Origin: Isoetes taiwanensis
Lineage: Eukaryota > Streptophyta > Lycopodiopsida > Isoetales > Isoetaceae
DNA: 64,000 bases
Reading direction: 5' to 3'
Assembly: GCA_021234155.1 (NCBI GenBank)
Contig: JAJEKV010000028.1
Coordinates: 14,790,614-14,854,613 of the forward strand
The notes beneath the pieces were generated by a model. The model searched no databases and was not told the origin of the DNA. It worked only from the letters and a program-made list of their open reading frames with translations. Positions 1 to 9,625 of the stretch are shown here, one piece after another (the stretch's first letter is position 1; every line of letters starts with the position of its first letter). A program made the translations under genes and the position numbers.

Positions 1-1
1 G

Positions 2-649
2 GTAATTGGAAAGGATGTTGATAGGACAGACCGGCTGGACTGTGCCAGGGTGGAAGGGACCAAGGAAATACACAGCATTCGGACATACATGTCCAAATTG
101 ACCACAAGGGTGGCTCATAGAGGTTTAAGTTGTTTCTGTGGTAACTGTTTGAAAGGAAAATGGTCATGTTGTGTGAATAGGCACAGGTTGAAGAATTGGA
201 AGTATGTGACACTAAAGCCTATGAAGTCTATTGGAGAAACACTTGATGACGAAATTGACGAGGCATTTTTTGAAGGTGATGGGGAATGGCTTAGTGGAAA
301 CATAGAGGAATGTGACAACTTTGCAGTTGTAGCCAAGGAGGGCAATCAAGAGAATGCAGACTTTTATGTGGTGAAGTGTGTTAAGCCGAGGCATATTCTT
401 GACAAGATTGTACATGATAGTTGGGGTCAGACTTTTAATGTCGATGAACATGTGCAGGCTGGTGTATACTATACTATCCAACCCGATGGTAGTTGGGAGC
501 TACTTCAAAACAAAGGTCTTACTTATCAATACAGTCATCATGTCACATCAATTAAGTTCAAGATGAATGAAATTCCTGACACCAACAGGTTTTCCCTTGA
601 CGGGGCAACCCATCAGATGATCCTTGACAGCCTACCATATGAAGGTTGA
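2..649 (+). CDS. Cys-rich protein of unknown function, C-terminal part (5' end outside window)
   Basis: The frame is open from base 2 to a TGA at 647-649, about 215 codons, so the visible piece is the end of a longer gene; the GTG at 50 is not needed as a start. Early on it reads EGTKEIHSIR and then a Cys cluster LSCFCGNC followed about 7 residues later by a Cys pair, which looks like a small zinc-binding knot. An acidic middle section (DDEIDEAFFEGDGE) follows, then a compact C-terminus containing WELLQNKGLTYQY. The combination of a GT-x-HS motif with LSCFC-x-C reminds me of uncharacterised, often multi-copy proteins of animals and plants linked to transposons, but I cannot verify this. It is convergent with the minus-strand FCP1-like pseudogene. 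Function unknown. Confidence 0.5.
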   Translation, partial: VIGKDVDRTDRLDCARVEGTKEIHSIRTYMSKLTTRVAHRGLSCFCGNCLKGKWSCCVNRHRLKNWKYVTLKPMKSIGETLDDEIDEAFFEGDGEWLSGNIEECDNFAVVAKEGNQENADFYVVKCVKPRHILDKIVHDSWGQTFNVDEHVQAGVYYTIQPDGSWELLQNKGLTYQYSHHVTSIKFKMNEIPDTNRFSLDGATHQMILDSLPYEG

Positions 650-818
650 AAATGGTTTGACATAGTTGTTTCATCATTCCAGCATTTGTCTTAAATTTTG
701 AAGACTTTATCTGGAATTTTTATGTTGTATTAGAGACATTACTCAAGATTGCTCAATACTCAAGATTACATAAAGTAATCATACATATATTACAAAAGGG
801 TAGTGTACAATGGTAATT

Positions 819-1365
819 TCATGAGTCATTAAAGTTTTCAGAGTGGTTAGAGTCGTCAGGAATGGTGCCCAACAACTGCCTTTGTACCTCTTCTGGAGCA
901 TTGAGGATATAATAGGCCGAGACAAGATAGTTGTTGAGACAGTAATCCAGCACATCAACTGTCTCCTTTTGCAACCATATGCATCAGTGATGTCTAGCTG
1001 TGAGATTGTTTCTTCTATTGTATGAGAAGACAACTAATCCAATGCTGGACACACAAACTTCTGCAAAAAGTTGTCCTCTTCCTGCCCGTTGAAAGGCATA
1101 ACAGAACCGTTCGTGCAGGGTTTAGAAACCCTTTGTGTAGGTTGCCATCTACCAAGAAAATCATACCATGATATTCAGGAAAATCCTCAAGTACAACGTT
1201 CAACTCCTTGAAAAAAAGTTGCTTCGCTGTGCTGGTTGGATGCTCGCATGCATAGCACTGCTCTTGACCATATATCTTCAAGAATTTGGTGCGCAAATTT
1301 GGGAACAATGCATCCACCATATCCCTTGTATTCCGAAGTAGAGATGCACTCTAGATCACAATATC
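819..1365 (-). pseudogene. FCP1-like HAD phosphatase-type gene, 3' half (broken by LTR insertion)
   Basis: Reading leftwards from the LTR junction, the frame gives DIVI, then a TAG where Trp is expected, then RNTRDMVDALFPNL, YGQEQCYA, FFKELNVVLEDFPEY and FLVDGNLHKGFLNP. This matches the second half of an FCP1/NLI-interacting-factor domain, where a D-G/S-xxK-xxxNP stretch is typical. After NPARTVL the frame shifts by one base to PFNGQEEDNFLQKFVCPALD, a further TAG follows, and the tail (QKETVDVLDYCLNNYL ... NFNDS) ends at a TGA on 819-821 in another frame. At least two nonsense changes and two or more indels mark it as a pseudogene unless assembly errors are involved. It continues the piece at 3012-3562. 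Enzymes of this family dephosphorylate Ser/Thr residues, for example of the RNA polymerase II CTD. Confidence 0.72.
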
Positions 1366-3011
1366 TGTGACGCTCCCTGCTAAACATACGGCGCACAGCC
1401 GTACACTCGGCAGGAAATCCCCCATCCGGCTCAACAACCGCACGGGCCCTTCGTCTACCCCGCACTCTGAGGTGATCTTAGTGCGGGGAGGGGGTAATGA
1501 AAGGTGTCTTTGCGCCTTTCCCCTATGGGCTCCTATAACAAATGAAGCGATAACACGCCGTAACTAGCATCAAACATATAAGTGCTACCTCGAAGGGTAG
1601 TGCATCACACATATATCATGGCAAAGATGATAAACATAAACCGTAAAACATAAGAGCTCCTACCCGTGGGCTGGACTTCGTAAGGAGGACGGTCGGCCCA
1701 CCGCTAGGCCTCAAGATAGAGCAGAACCCGAGTCATGGCAATGGCGGGGGCTGGCATAAGACAATGGCTGCTAGGTTGACCACTCCATCCGCCCCTCACG
1801 TGCATACTTTGCGGATTGGCTAAATCCCAATGCTCGGCATGACTCTAGCCTTCCTGGATCACAATCCCATGGCATCACCCATCGGGACTACTCAGGTTGC
1901 ATCTCTCTCGGTCCGATGAGTGAGGAAGGGTTGCATCTCCCTTCCTGTGGTCTAGAGGTTCCATGGGCGCTAGAGAATCGTGGCGACACACGATTAGCAC
2001 CCGATTAACCCCCAAAACGAGAGCCAAGCCAACACTTGCGGCTCCTGAGGCGGCACACCATTGCCCCCAGAGGTGTCGGGACCCATGCTCAAACCCACAC
2101 GAAGTGACCGACCATAAGCCTAGCTCACTATGGGATCCCCTTTCCCCACTCGGCGGGGATCCTCCCTCCACATTCCCTCTAGCCCCGTTGTGTAGTGCTG
2201 AGTCACATCATAGCCTCGATAGCCTGGCGGGCTCCTATGCACAGGCCGCAACTAATAGGAACTAAGGGATCTACTCTAGGAGCATACTACATATGGCCCT
2301 AGGTCTCTACCCCCCTTCCCAATACAAGAGGAGCAAACATGATCAACCATCATCACATAATCATCATATCATGAGAATAATCATAAGAAGAACATCTTAA
2401 CCTAATCATACAAATCTAACTAATGGTTAGGGTTCATTGATTAGGGTTCAAGATGTTGAATACGGGTTCTAGGATGGCTCTACTCTAGATACAAGATACT
2501 AGCACATCTGGAATGCTAATTCCAGATGAGCTATCATAACTACTACCCTACATACCTGCTCCTGATGCTCTCCCTCCAGATCCGTGTGTCTCCATGGTCC
2601 TCGACTCACGTGATGCTACTCTTGCTCCAAGAACGAATCTACCCTCCGGGGGCTGTTGCACCAGACTATGCCACAGCAAACGATGTTCGAAACGGTGTTT
2701 TGAACGAGTAGATGAGTCTCTGGGTGCTAGGGCTGGAAAGAGGCCTAGGGTTAGGGTTCCCACTAATATAAGTTAGGTCCCCCTAGGATGCCACGTGGCA
2801 CCAATCGGGTGAGTCCTGCGTGGCGGGTGCCCAATAGGTTAAGGCCACGTGGAAAATGGTCTTAACCTATGGTTGGCTAAGTTATGTGAATAACTTAGTC
2901 ATGCCCCCTAGTGCCACCATCCATGGTATACAAGACTATGAACTTAGGCTTGTATAGTGACGGGTCCAGGAATATACGTATTTATGGCATATATTCCCCT
3001 GGAACGTCACA
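1366..3011 (-). mobile_element. Solo LTR (1646 bp) with 5-bp target-site duplication
   Basis: The segment begins TGTGACG and ends CGTCACA, a perfect 7-bp inverted terminus of TG...CA type. It is flanked on both sides by ATATC (1361-1365 and 3012-3016), the 5-bp duplication expected of LTR-retrotransposon integration. The duplicated bases are coding sequence of the FCP1-like gene, which resumes exactly on the other side. No primer-binding site, gag or pol lies inside, so it is a solo LTR left by LTR-LTR recombination. A related copy at 55326-57586 has an initiator-Met-type primer-binding site next to its TGTGATG end, which fixes the orientation of the family as minus in both places. Open frames inside are uninformative. 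Confidence 0.85.
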
Positions 3012-3562
3012 ATATCAAACCTCTGCAGTACCCACTCCACAAACTCATGATACCCTGGTCTGCAAATGAGGTACTTACTTGCAGTTTCTTTTACAACATG
3101 GTTCGTTTGAGGTGGAGGCAAGAATTTTTGGCCCATTCTCCTCTGTTGTGTTTGTGCCAGTACACCATTTATGTCAAGCACCATCAACTTCCGTCTGGGT
3201 GCCCATCCCTCAACGTTTGCAACCACTGTCGATGTGTACTGCATTGCGCTTGACTGTGCTGCGATATATGTTGGACTCTTCTGGAAAGTGCTATCGGGAT
3301 GTGTCGGACGTTGCTGCGATCTGCTGGACTCTGCTTTAGCTTTGCTACCAGATGATGGAGAGTGCTGATAGCCATAGTTAGATACATCTGTATTAGTATC
3401 TTCCTGCCCCAATGTATGGGTGTTTCCTGGCTATCAGTAACCCTTGCAGTGGCCTTCCGTGCTTTATCCTCCGTTTCTTCATTCACGACCTGCCTTGTTC
3501 TCCTGCATGCAAGGATGCGCTCCAATTACCAACTTGTAGAGAATACACATTTTGAAATATAA
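3012..3562 (-). pseudogene. FCP1-like HAD phosphatase-type gene, 5' half (interrupted)
   Basis: The frame gives a Ser/Gln-rich linker (HSPSSGSKAKAESSRSQQR), then RRKLMVLDINGVLA, then ICRPGYHEFVEWVLQRFDIV, where the solo LTR cuts in. KL-x-LD-x-NG-x-L is the nucleophile loop of FCP1-type HAD phosphatases and RPG-x-x-x-F is the conserved strand-helix after it. The first catalytic Asp is present, but the second acidic position is Asn (D-I-N rather than D-x-D). Upstream, a second frame (RILACRRTRQVVNEETEDKARKATA) leads into this one, implying a one-base shift or an exon junction near 3412. The distal half of the domain is at 819-1365. Blocks further upstream on the same strand (3595-5985) may be earlier exons. 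Confidence 0.72.
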
Positions 3563-3594
3563 CAGGATAACAGGCACCTTTTGTATGTTAGAGT

Positions 3595-3682
3595 TTGTGC
3601 TGGCACTGCTTTATCCGTATTGTCTTCTTCATCAGATTCAGTAAGTATAACCCTTGGCTGCCTTCTTTTTCTGCAAACAAGT
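3595..3682 (-). other. Possible short exon between acceptor- and donor-like sites
   Basis: On the minus strand an acceptor-like TTTGCAG is followed by a protein-like frame RRQPRVILTESDEEDNTDKA and then by ACAAAAG/GTGCCT, which could act as a donor. The stretch lies between the charged ORF at 3892-4473 and the FCP1-like region. It has the same acidic, lysine/arginine-rich composition, so it may be an exon of the same gene. This is inference from composition and splice-like sites only. Confidence 0.3.
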
Positions 3683-3891
3683 TTTTACAGAAGCCTAAGT
3701 TGAATGAATTATCTAAACCAAAATTTGCACATTCAAGGTGGAATAAAACAGAGATCAAATATATTAATTGTTTGAACAAAAACCTTTTGGCTGATGGTTT
3801 AGGGTTGTCTTGAGCAATCAAGGTTTGCATGCCTGAAATATATATGGCAAAATTACATTAGCCTTGTTTTTTTTTTTTCCAAATGCTACTT

Positions 3892-4473
3892 CTATAGGGA
3901 GTCCTCATCAAGTTCATTTTCTGACTCTCTCTCACTCTCTTCTTCCACAATCTTCCTGGTCCTTGACCGTATCAACCTGTTGACCTGCTTAACGACTGCC
4001 TGAATCTGCTTGTCGATATCTTCGCCATCGGTTTCCTTCCCTGCAGCAACCGTGTTAGAGGAGGCCTTTGTAGAGGCAGCTGCAGAATTTGGAACTATAA
4101 GATAATTGGTAGCACCATCAGTATTACTTGAATCTCCCTTGAATTCTGCATGCATTGGCGTCTTCAGCACTGTGCGGCCAGGTGCTGCAGTGTGCTGAAG
4201 ACTGCTGGTAGTTTGCTGTCCAATGTCTACAGCATCTTCTAATGATGCTAATTCAAATTGAAACTCTAAAAGTAGGCATGTACCTTTTTTCCCATATCTT
4301 GGCTGTGGAGTTTGAACCCTTGTGGACTTGTGCTTAGCTGATCCTGGGGTCCTTTTACTTCTTGGTGTATTGACTTGTTTCCTTTTCCCGTTGCTATTAG
4401 GAGTTGTGGCTACATGCTCATCAACATCAATTATCTTGTTCTCGGTTTTGTGAGATGCTCCAGCATATAACAC
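3892..4473 (-). CDS. Highly charged, low-complexity ORF, possible internal exon
   Basis: An open frame of 193 codons. Its first half is Lys/Arg/Thr/Ser/Pro-rich and looks like a nuclear basic linker (NGKRKQVNTPRSKRTPG). The middle is Ser/Thr/Ala-rich and the end strongly acidic (EEESERESENELDEDSL). No catalytic motif is seen. It lies immediately downstream of the coiled-coil/RING block at 4482-5408 with only a few bases between them, in a different frame, and upstream of the FCP1-like block. It is most simply read as an internal part of one multi-block gene; the Met at its start need not be a real start. Confidence 0.4.
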   Translation of the reverse strand: MLYAGASHKTENKIIDVDEHVATTPNSNGKRKQVNTPRSKRTPGSAKHKSTRVQTPQPRYGKKGTCLLLEFQFELASLEDAVDIGQQTTSSLQHTAAPGRTVLKTPMHAEFKGDSSNTDGATNYLIVPNSAAASTKASSNTVAAGKETDGEDIDKQIQAVVKQVNRLIRSRTRKIVEEESERESENELDEDSL

Positions 4474-4481
4474 TTCCTGTT

Positions 4482-5408
4482 TTACTGTATAAGCTTACCC
4501 AATTCCTGCACTAACCCTGTAGGAATGGTCTCTGTGCACTCGAGGCAACATTTTTTTTCCATTAGCAAACTGAGGCAGCTCACGTGATAATGATGTCCAC
4601 ATTTCATCCGCAAGCTGAGGGTGTAATCATCCTGGAATGTAAGACCACAGGTGGAGCATCTCTCCTCATCTCCAATTGGCAATCGGAATGGTATTGGAGT
4701 GATGCTGACCAGCTGATCATTTCTCTTGGTCATCTCCCTCAACCTGGTGATATTCTGTAAGTGCTGCTGGGCTTTTGCAAGGAGGGACTCGTTGTTGGCA
4801 ATCTCAGCAGTTAGTGCAGCCACCTTTTGTACCATGGTTTCATCTATTGGCCCACCCCCCATTTCAAGTAGGGAGTTCAGTATATTATCTTTCTCCCTCT
4901 CCAAAGAATGAATCTCCGCAGAGGCACCTGCATTAGGATCTGACAGTGCTTGAAGACGTGCAATATTGTCCTTTATGGTCTTCAACTTCCCCTCTGCAGC
5001 CGAGAAGAAGGCGCCCTTTGCCTGAGATTGTGCAACTAGTTCCTTCTTTGATACTAGGTCACTCTATTGCATTTTTAGGGCATCCTGCATATCTTGGATC
5101 ATGCTTTCTAGATGGGAAATATTTTTCCCATAAGTCAAGCGAATGTTCTTTGGGCACATTGCAAGATACTCTAATGACAACCTCCCTTTTAATTTTACAA
5201 AGAAAGGTCCTGCTTTTTTGGTATGCTTTCGTGTTTGTTGTCTCACTGTGATTTGGCCGGGCTCTGCTATGCTCATAGGGCTGCTGGTGTTGGGTTCACT
5301 CTTAGTTAACCTTGCTCGAATAGGCCCTACTTTTTGCTGCCACTGCTGCCCAATTAACCTTGAAATTTTCTGGATCCTGCTTGCCCCTCTGGTAGTTGTT
5401 GAATGCAA
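4482..5408 (-). pseudogene. Coiled-coil protein with RING-H2-type zinc finger, in-frame stop
   Basis: One frame runs about 308 codons with a single TAG at 5064-5066 (context KMQ-stop-SDL). It begins with a basic segment (IQKISRLIGQQWQQKVGPI), continues with a long Glu/Leu/Lys-rich region likely to form a coiled coil (MKTIKDNIARLQAL through HLQNITRLREMTKRNDQL), and ends with a zinc-binding pattern: CSTC, then CGHHYHVSC, then CCLEC. The spacing C-x2-C ... C-x-H-x2-H-x2-C ... C-x2-C is that of RING-H2 fingers of E3 ubiquitin ligases. The open frame on both sides of the TAG in the same register argues that the stop is a point mutation or a base error. It could be an upstream part of the FCP1-like gene on the same strand. 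Confidence 0.5.
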
Positions 5409-5622
5409 ATAAATAGGAAACCGTCTTCCTTACTTCTCTATTCTTCAACCCTTCTGGGTATATCTTGCTCAACAGTTCAATTAAAGCTTCTTCATGCTCT
5501 GGCCTTACTTTTGGGAATGACACCATTGGTATCCCAAACCTCATTATACTCTGCAGCAGAAATGACATCCGTTCGAAATTGAGAAGGATGTACACCCTTG
5601 TTTGATAGACCCGCATAAGCAT
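5302..5622 (-). CDS. Hypothetical ORF, probable exon of the RING/FCP1-like gene block
   Basis: The credible part is the middle, PKVRPEHEEALIELLSKIYP followed by NREVRKTVSYLFAFNNYQRG, which looks like a small helical domain. The residues before it are more protein-like in an adjacent frame (EDFHAYAGLSNKGVHPSQF), so there is a frame change near 5525. The end overlaps the next block (4482-5408) in another frame. I do not recognise a family. Its position as the next upstream piece on the same strand suggests it belongs to the same disrupted gene. Confidence 0.35.
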   Translation of the reverse strand: MLMRVYQTRVYILLNFERMSFLLQSIMRFGIPMVSFPKVRPEHEEALIELLSKIYPEGLKNREVRKTVSYLFAFNNYQRGKQDPENFKVNWAAVAAKSRAYSSKVN

Positions 5623-5756
5623 GGAAGTCCTCCTCTGTTCAGCAATCAGCCAGGTCCGATCTTAGGGGCACGTTCCTTCTGGGCTGGAAGAAAGCAAGAA
5701 AAACAAATTAACAGGGCACTTAAGCCCATATCAAAATTGGCAATGCATTTTGCTTA

Positions 5757-5985
5757 CCCTGCGCATGGCATCCATTGGAATTACTGGCTGAGCCGGCGGA
5801 TTAACAACCTTCTTCACTATGCTGCGTTTGAATTTTGGAATACTAGAGTGAATGCAGAAATTCTCGAGCTTCTTCTCCGCGGGCTATTTGGCCAGAGTAG
5901 CAAACGGTGGGGAACACGGTTGCAATTTACAAATTCAAAATTCGCTGCCCTTCGGGTCACATTCATTAGTTACAAAAGGCGGTAA
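5757..5985 (-). other. Possible 5' exon ending in a donor-like site
   Basis: Read on the minus strand, a frame AEKKLENFCIHSSIPKFKRS and then KKVVNPPAQPVIPMDAMRR ends at GCGCAG/GTAAGC near 5757, a strong donor consensus. An ATG in another frame lies near 5968. No domain is recognised. The + strand frame over the same bases (5602-5985) has no protein-like features. Confidence 0.3.
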
Positions 5986-5999
5986 GCAGGTTATAATTA

Positions 6000-8390
6000 G
6001 AACGGGTACGCCCTATGTGAAGTGACAGGCATAGAATAGGTTAGACTTCAATTGGTGAAGGGTGGAAAAAAATAGTATGAAGGGTGTTGGTGCTGGGTGC
6101 TGAACTGCGTTTATTTGATACGCACCAGCATACTTTTACCCTATTTTCCATGTCGCCATTTGAGAATTGCCACTTTCTCCTATTGTCACCTCACTGTTCC
6201 ATCATCTTACATCATTATATTTTGTGTTGACATTACCATTTGCCATTTTTGTCATTATTCCACATTATTTGCCTACTTTTGCCATTGAAAAACACGTCAC
6301 AAAAGTCCAAGTCACACTTTCAAGATGCTACTTAGACTCAAGGGTGTCAGCATGGTGAGAACATGAGTACAACCCATGCTTTATAAGCATATGAACAAAA
6401 TTTGATTTCTACTCCTCATATGTACCAATTTTGACCCGCTTACCCAAGCATATGCGATATTTGGTTATGAAACTCCCTCGTAATTTTTTGTTATACAATT
6501 TTACCTTACTGACTAAAAGCATGCAAGGAACTCATCTATTCAAGTGTAATCTATATATAAATAAAGCTCCATCTCTCGAAATCCTTATGCTGCTTTTACA
6601 AGAACCAATATGAGCCCAAATTTGTCCAAATTAAGCCATAAACTTCAATAAGAGAGCTACTTTGGAAAACCTTGGAAGCATTTTTTTTTTGTTTTGGGGA
6701 GGGCATTGACATCTTCATGTAGCTTTGGCAGACTTGGAATGATTTGACCTTTTTCATGTCAGATTTGGCATAATATTTAATAATTTCTGCGTACTTTGTT
6801 ATTTCTTGATCTCATATGACTATTGCAATGGATTATCATGAATCATAATGACATTTTGATGTATTATTTCTTTCTCTTACCTTGAATCCACACTTTTTCT
6901 CTTGGGTACTTTATTAGCTTAGTGTTTTAGATATCTAAAAAGTTTGCGAGGGGAGCTAAGACATACTTTCTCTCTATGACTAGTGTTGTGTTTTAGATGT
7001 TGTATTAGTATGTATTTCTATGGCATTTCCTATTTTACTATGTCGTAACCGTATATTTTTAGAGCCTGCCTCACATAAGGTCAACGACAAGCATCTAGTG
7101 GCATAATATGCCATTTGTGGATACAATGTTTCTAAATGAAATTCACATGCATGAACAAAGAATTATAAGCAATCTTAGAATTATATGCCCAAGGTTTTGG
7201 ACTACATCCCCTCAAGTGTGAAGATGGGACTTGTAGCCACTATCGAAATGCAATTGGGTTGTAAATGCAATTGAATTGAAATAAGTATAGAGGCCTTAAT
7301 GACTAGGGTGCCTTATCCTAGTACTTTCAAGCTCCATTTTAATATACTCCAGTCTTAACTGTATTTTGTTATCATATTGTCATCGTGCTTGTATATACAT
7401 GACATAAATTTTTCTACAACATTGTACTATCGTATTGACAAATCCAATCTAGACTATATATTTGAAGAGATATTGGTCATAACATGTTTGTTGGAGTTTT
7501 TTTATAAAGTCGGTGTTATCTTTAGTTTATAAGTTCTCAGTTATTTGGGTCTTAGTAAGTTTGAGTCTTAGCTATTAAGTATAAGCCATAATTGAGTTTA
7601 AGAAAACATGGAAGAGTCTCTACTAACATGGATGCTCATGAATCATGTGCAGGTTCATCTGCCTTCAATTCTTTTAATCTGCTTGCTTAACCATCTCAAG
7701 ATTCAGATTTGATCTTCTACTTGTCTCACTGCGAATTCTTTGAGATACTTTATTGCCTACAATTCAAGCAGTTTCAAGTTGTCTAACAAATCCTTATGGT
7801 TACATGGACTCACCTACTGTCATTTTCATTTCATCTGTATATACATGCATTCTCCACGATACTTGCTATTCTCATTTATCCTCATTTTAAATTGCAGTTT
7901 CCTAGCTACTCCATAGTTTCACACACTGAGCAACTCTTACTTATCTAATCATTTTCATGTTTCCATGACAGGTGCATCTGCAACGCATTCACTTCATCTG
8001 CTACATTTAAGCCTAACTCCATGAAACCTTGCTTCTATTATTCATCTTTCAAATATCCCAAAAGCTACCAAACATATTTTCCATCTTGAGGTTGCTTATA
8101 ATTTTAAAAAAAATTCCATGTTTCATGTAGCTGCATCACTTTGATTCCATCTTCAGCTATTACACATCATCAAAACCTTTCCTCCATCCTTCATTTCACT
8201 CTTACGTGTATCCCCATCATATATATTAGCTAAAACCTTGCAATAGATACTCATTAAGATACAAATTTGGCAGCATTTGAAGATATCATCACCACTTCAC
8301 CAATATTTGCACTTCATCACCCCTCTAGACGTCATTCTCTGCTAACATCATGCACCACATGCTTCCACATCTTGCACACACACGGGAAGG
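6000..8390. other. AT-rich stretch without recognisable genes
   Basis: Only short open frames with composition typical of random AT-rich DNA are present. I see no transposon domains, no clear terminal repeats and no RNA gene. Poly(T) runs near 6680 and 7500 are the only low-complexity elements. Confidence 0.5.
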
Positions 8391-8394
8391 CCCT

Positions 8395-8790
8395 TCGTAT
8401 TAACTCGGATCACTTGTGATGGGCAAGTGTCCGGGTGAAGGGCACGGAGGTGCCATTCGTCCCACGCCTTCTATGGAAAATCCTATATGGCGGAAGCACA
8501 CAAACATGTTATCACCAAACAACAATATACATACTAATACGCCACCATAAAGGGTGGCCCATCATCAACAAGAGGACATCACATAATATCAATATACATA
8601 ATAAATGCATCAAAAATGAAGGTTCTAACCCGGGCTCAAACTCCAGGAAGTCAACTGACGGTTAGGGCCTTCAGATAATAGTAGATAGAATCATCACATC
8701 GGCATTGGCTGGCATAGAACAATGGTTAGGATAGTCCACTCATCTGCCCCTCATGTGCACACTTTGCAGATAGGCTGAAATATGCTATGG
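8395..8790 (-). mobile_element. Fragment of the same LTR family as 1366-3011
   Basis: Bases from about 8580 to 8780 follow the same order as the solo LTR from about 1640 to 1830: a block like 'gctggcatag', an 'acaatggtt/ctag' block, the phrase 'ctgcccctca(t/c)gtgcac', and 'ctttgcagatagg'. The match is diverged and stops where LINE-like sequence begins near 8800, so this is a truncated copy. Orientation follows the family assignment at 55326. Confidence 0.5.
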
Positions 8791-8799
8791 AATGAATGT

Positions 8800-9302
8800 A
8801 GCCTTCTGGAGACGTACTCTCAGGAATTCACTAATGAAGGACAGTCATTTGCCAGTAGCATTGGAGTTAGGCAAGGTTGTCCTCTCTCACCCACACTCTT
8901 TGGACTTTACATTGACCGTTTGGCCCGGCTAGCTGCCAATGGGGGCGATATCTGACTCTTGCACCGGTCATCCGGCAACTCATCTATCACGGATGATGTG
9001 GATTTCTTAGCCCATACACGGAGGGAATGCAGGCACACCTAGATGCCCCCGGACATTCGCACAAAGCCGGCGGACATGCGTGTCAACCTGGCCAAGACTA
9101 AGGTGGTCCTCATATCCTCCTCACATCATCCGGCACCTCCGGTGCTCACTTATCAGGGGCAGATAGTAGAGGTCACACCCAGCTACAAGTACCTGGGGGT
9201 GGAATTTCCGTCCTCAATGTATTGGGATGCATCCATTCGCCTTCGGATTGCCTATAAAAACAGAGATGGAAACATACCCCTTAAGTTATATTTGGATTGT
9301 TA
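8800..9302 (+). pseudogene. LINE reverse-transcriptase fragment
   Basis: The + strand translates to SLGVRQGCPLSPTLFGLYID, the motif B region of non-LTR reverse transcriptases, then after stops and frame changes to VNLAKTKVVLIS and YKYLGVEF, which typically follow the catalytic block. The motif C segment is present only as a damaged remnant (SITDDVDFLA). No 5' part, endonuclease or poly(A) tail remains. It is a dead scrap, probably of the LINE type that also left the antisense fragment near 50 kb. Confidence 0.7.
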
Positions 9303-9625
9303 AATCGACATAACCGTTGTTTGGAAGCGCCACAATCCAGCTTTTTTGGGGGGTTTAGCTAGGTCTACAGGGGTTCAGAAGTTTGGATACTAAAAACAGC
9401 AGTTTTTTCTGTCATTTTTCTCAAAAACGGTAAAAACGGTCCGTTTTTAATCACACCCTTTTATCTTATGCCGTTTTCTGCTTTCGCAATGGCAAGCATA
9501 GAAAAGGCCGTTTTTCCTGGGAAAATGGCAAAAACGACCGTTTTCTGTAACTATGCTGTAGAGGAGAAAAAAACCTCTGCCATTTTTTGCTATGGTGGTG
9601 GCAGATTCGCAATAGTACTAGTTTC
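9303..9625. repeat. CCGTTTTT/AAAAACGG-rich spacer
   Basis: Between the LINE scrap and the truncated end of the copia pol lies a segment with repeated AAAAACGG and CCGTTTTT words in both orientations, for example AAAAACGGTAAAAACGGTCC near 9425, with further copies near 9465, 9510 and 9535. No protein is encoded. Its origin is unknown. Confidence 0.5.

Noticed and set aside
2434-2760. Telomere-like GGTTAGGGTT words
   Set aside because: Only isolated single or double copies within LTR sequence, no array.
5602-5985. 127-codon + strand ORF
   Set aside because: Antisense to the exon-like block with a good GTAAGC donor; no domain.
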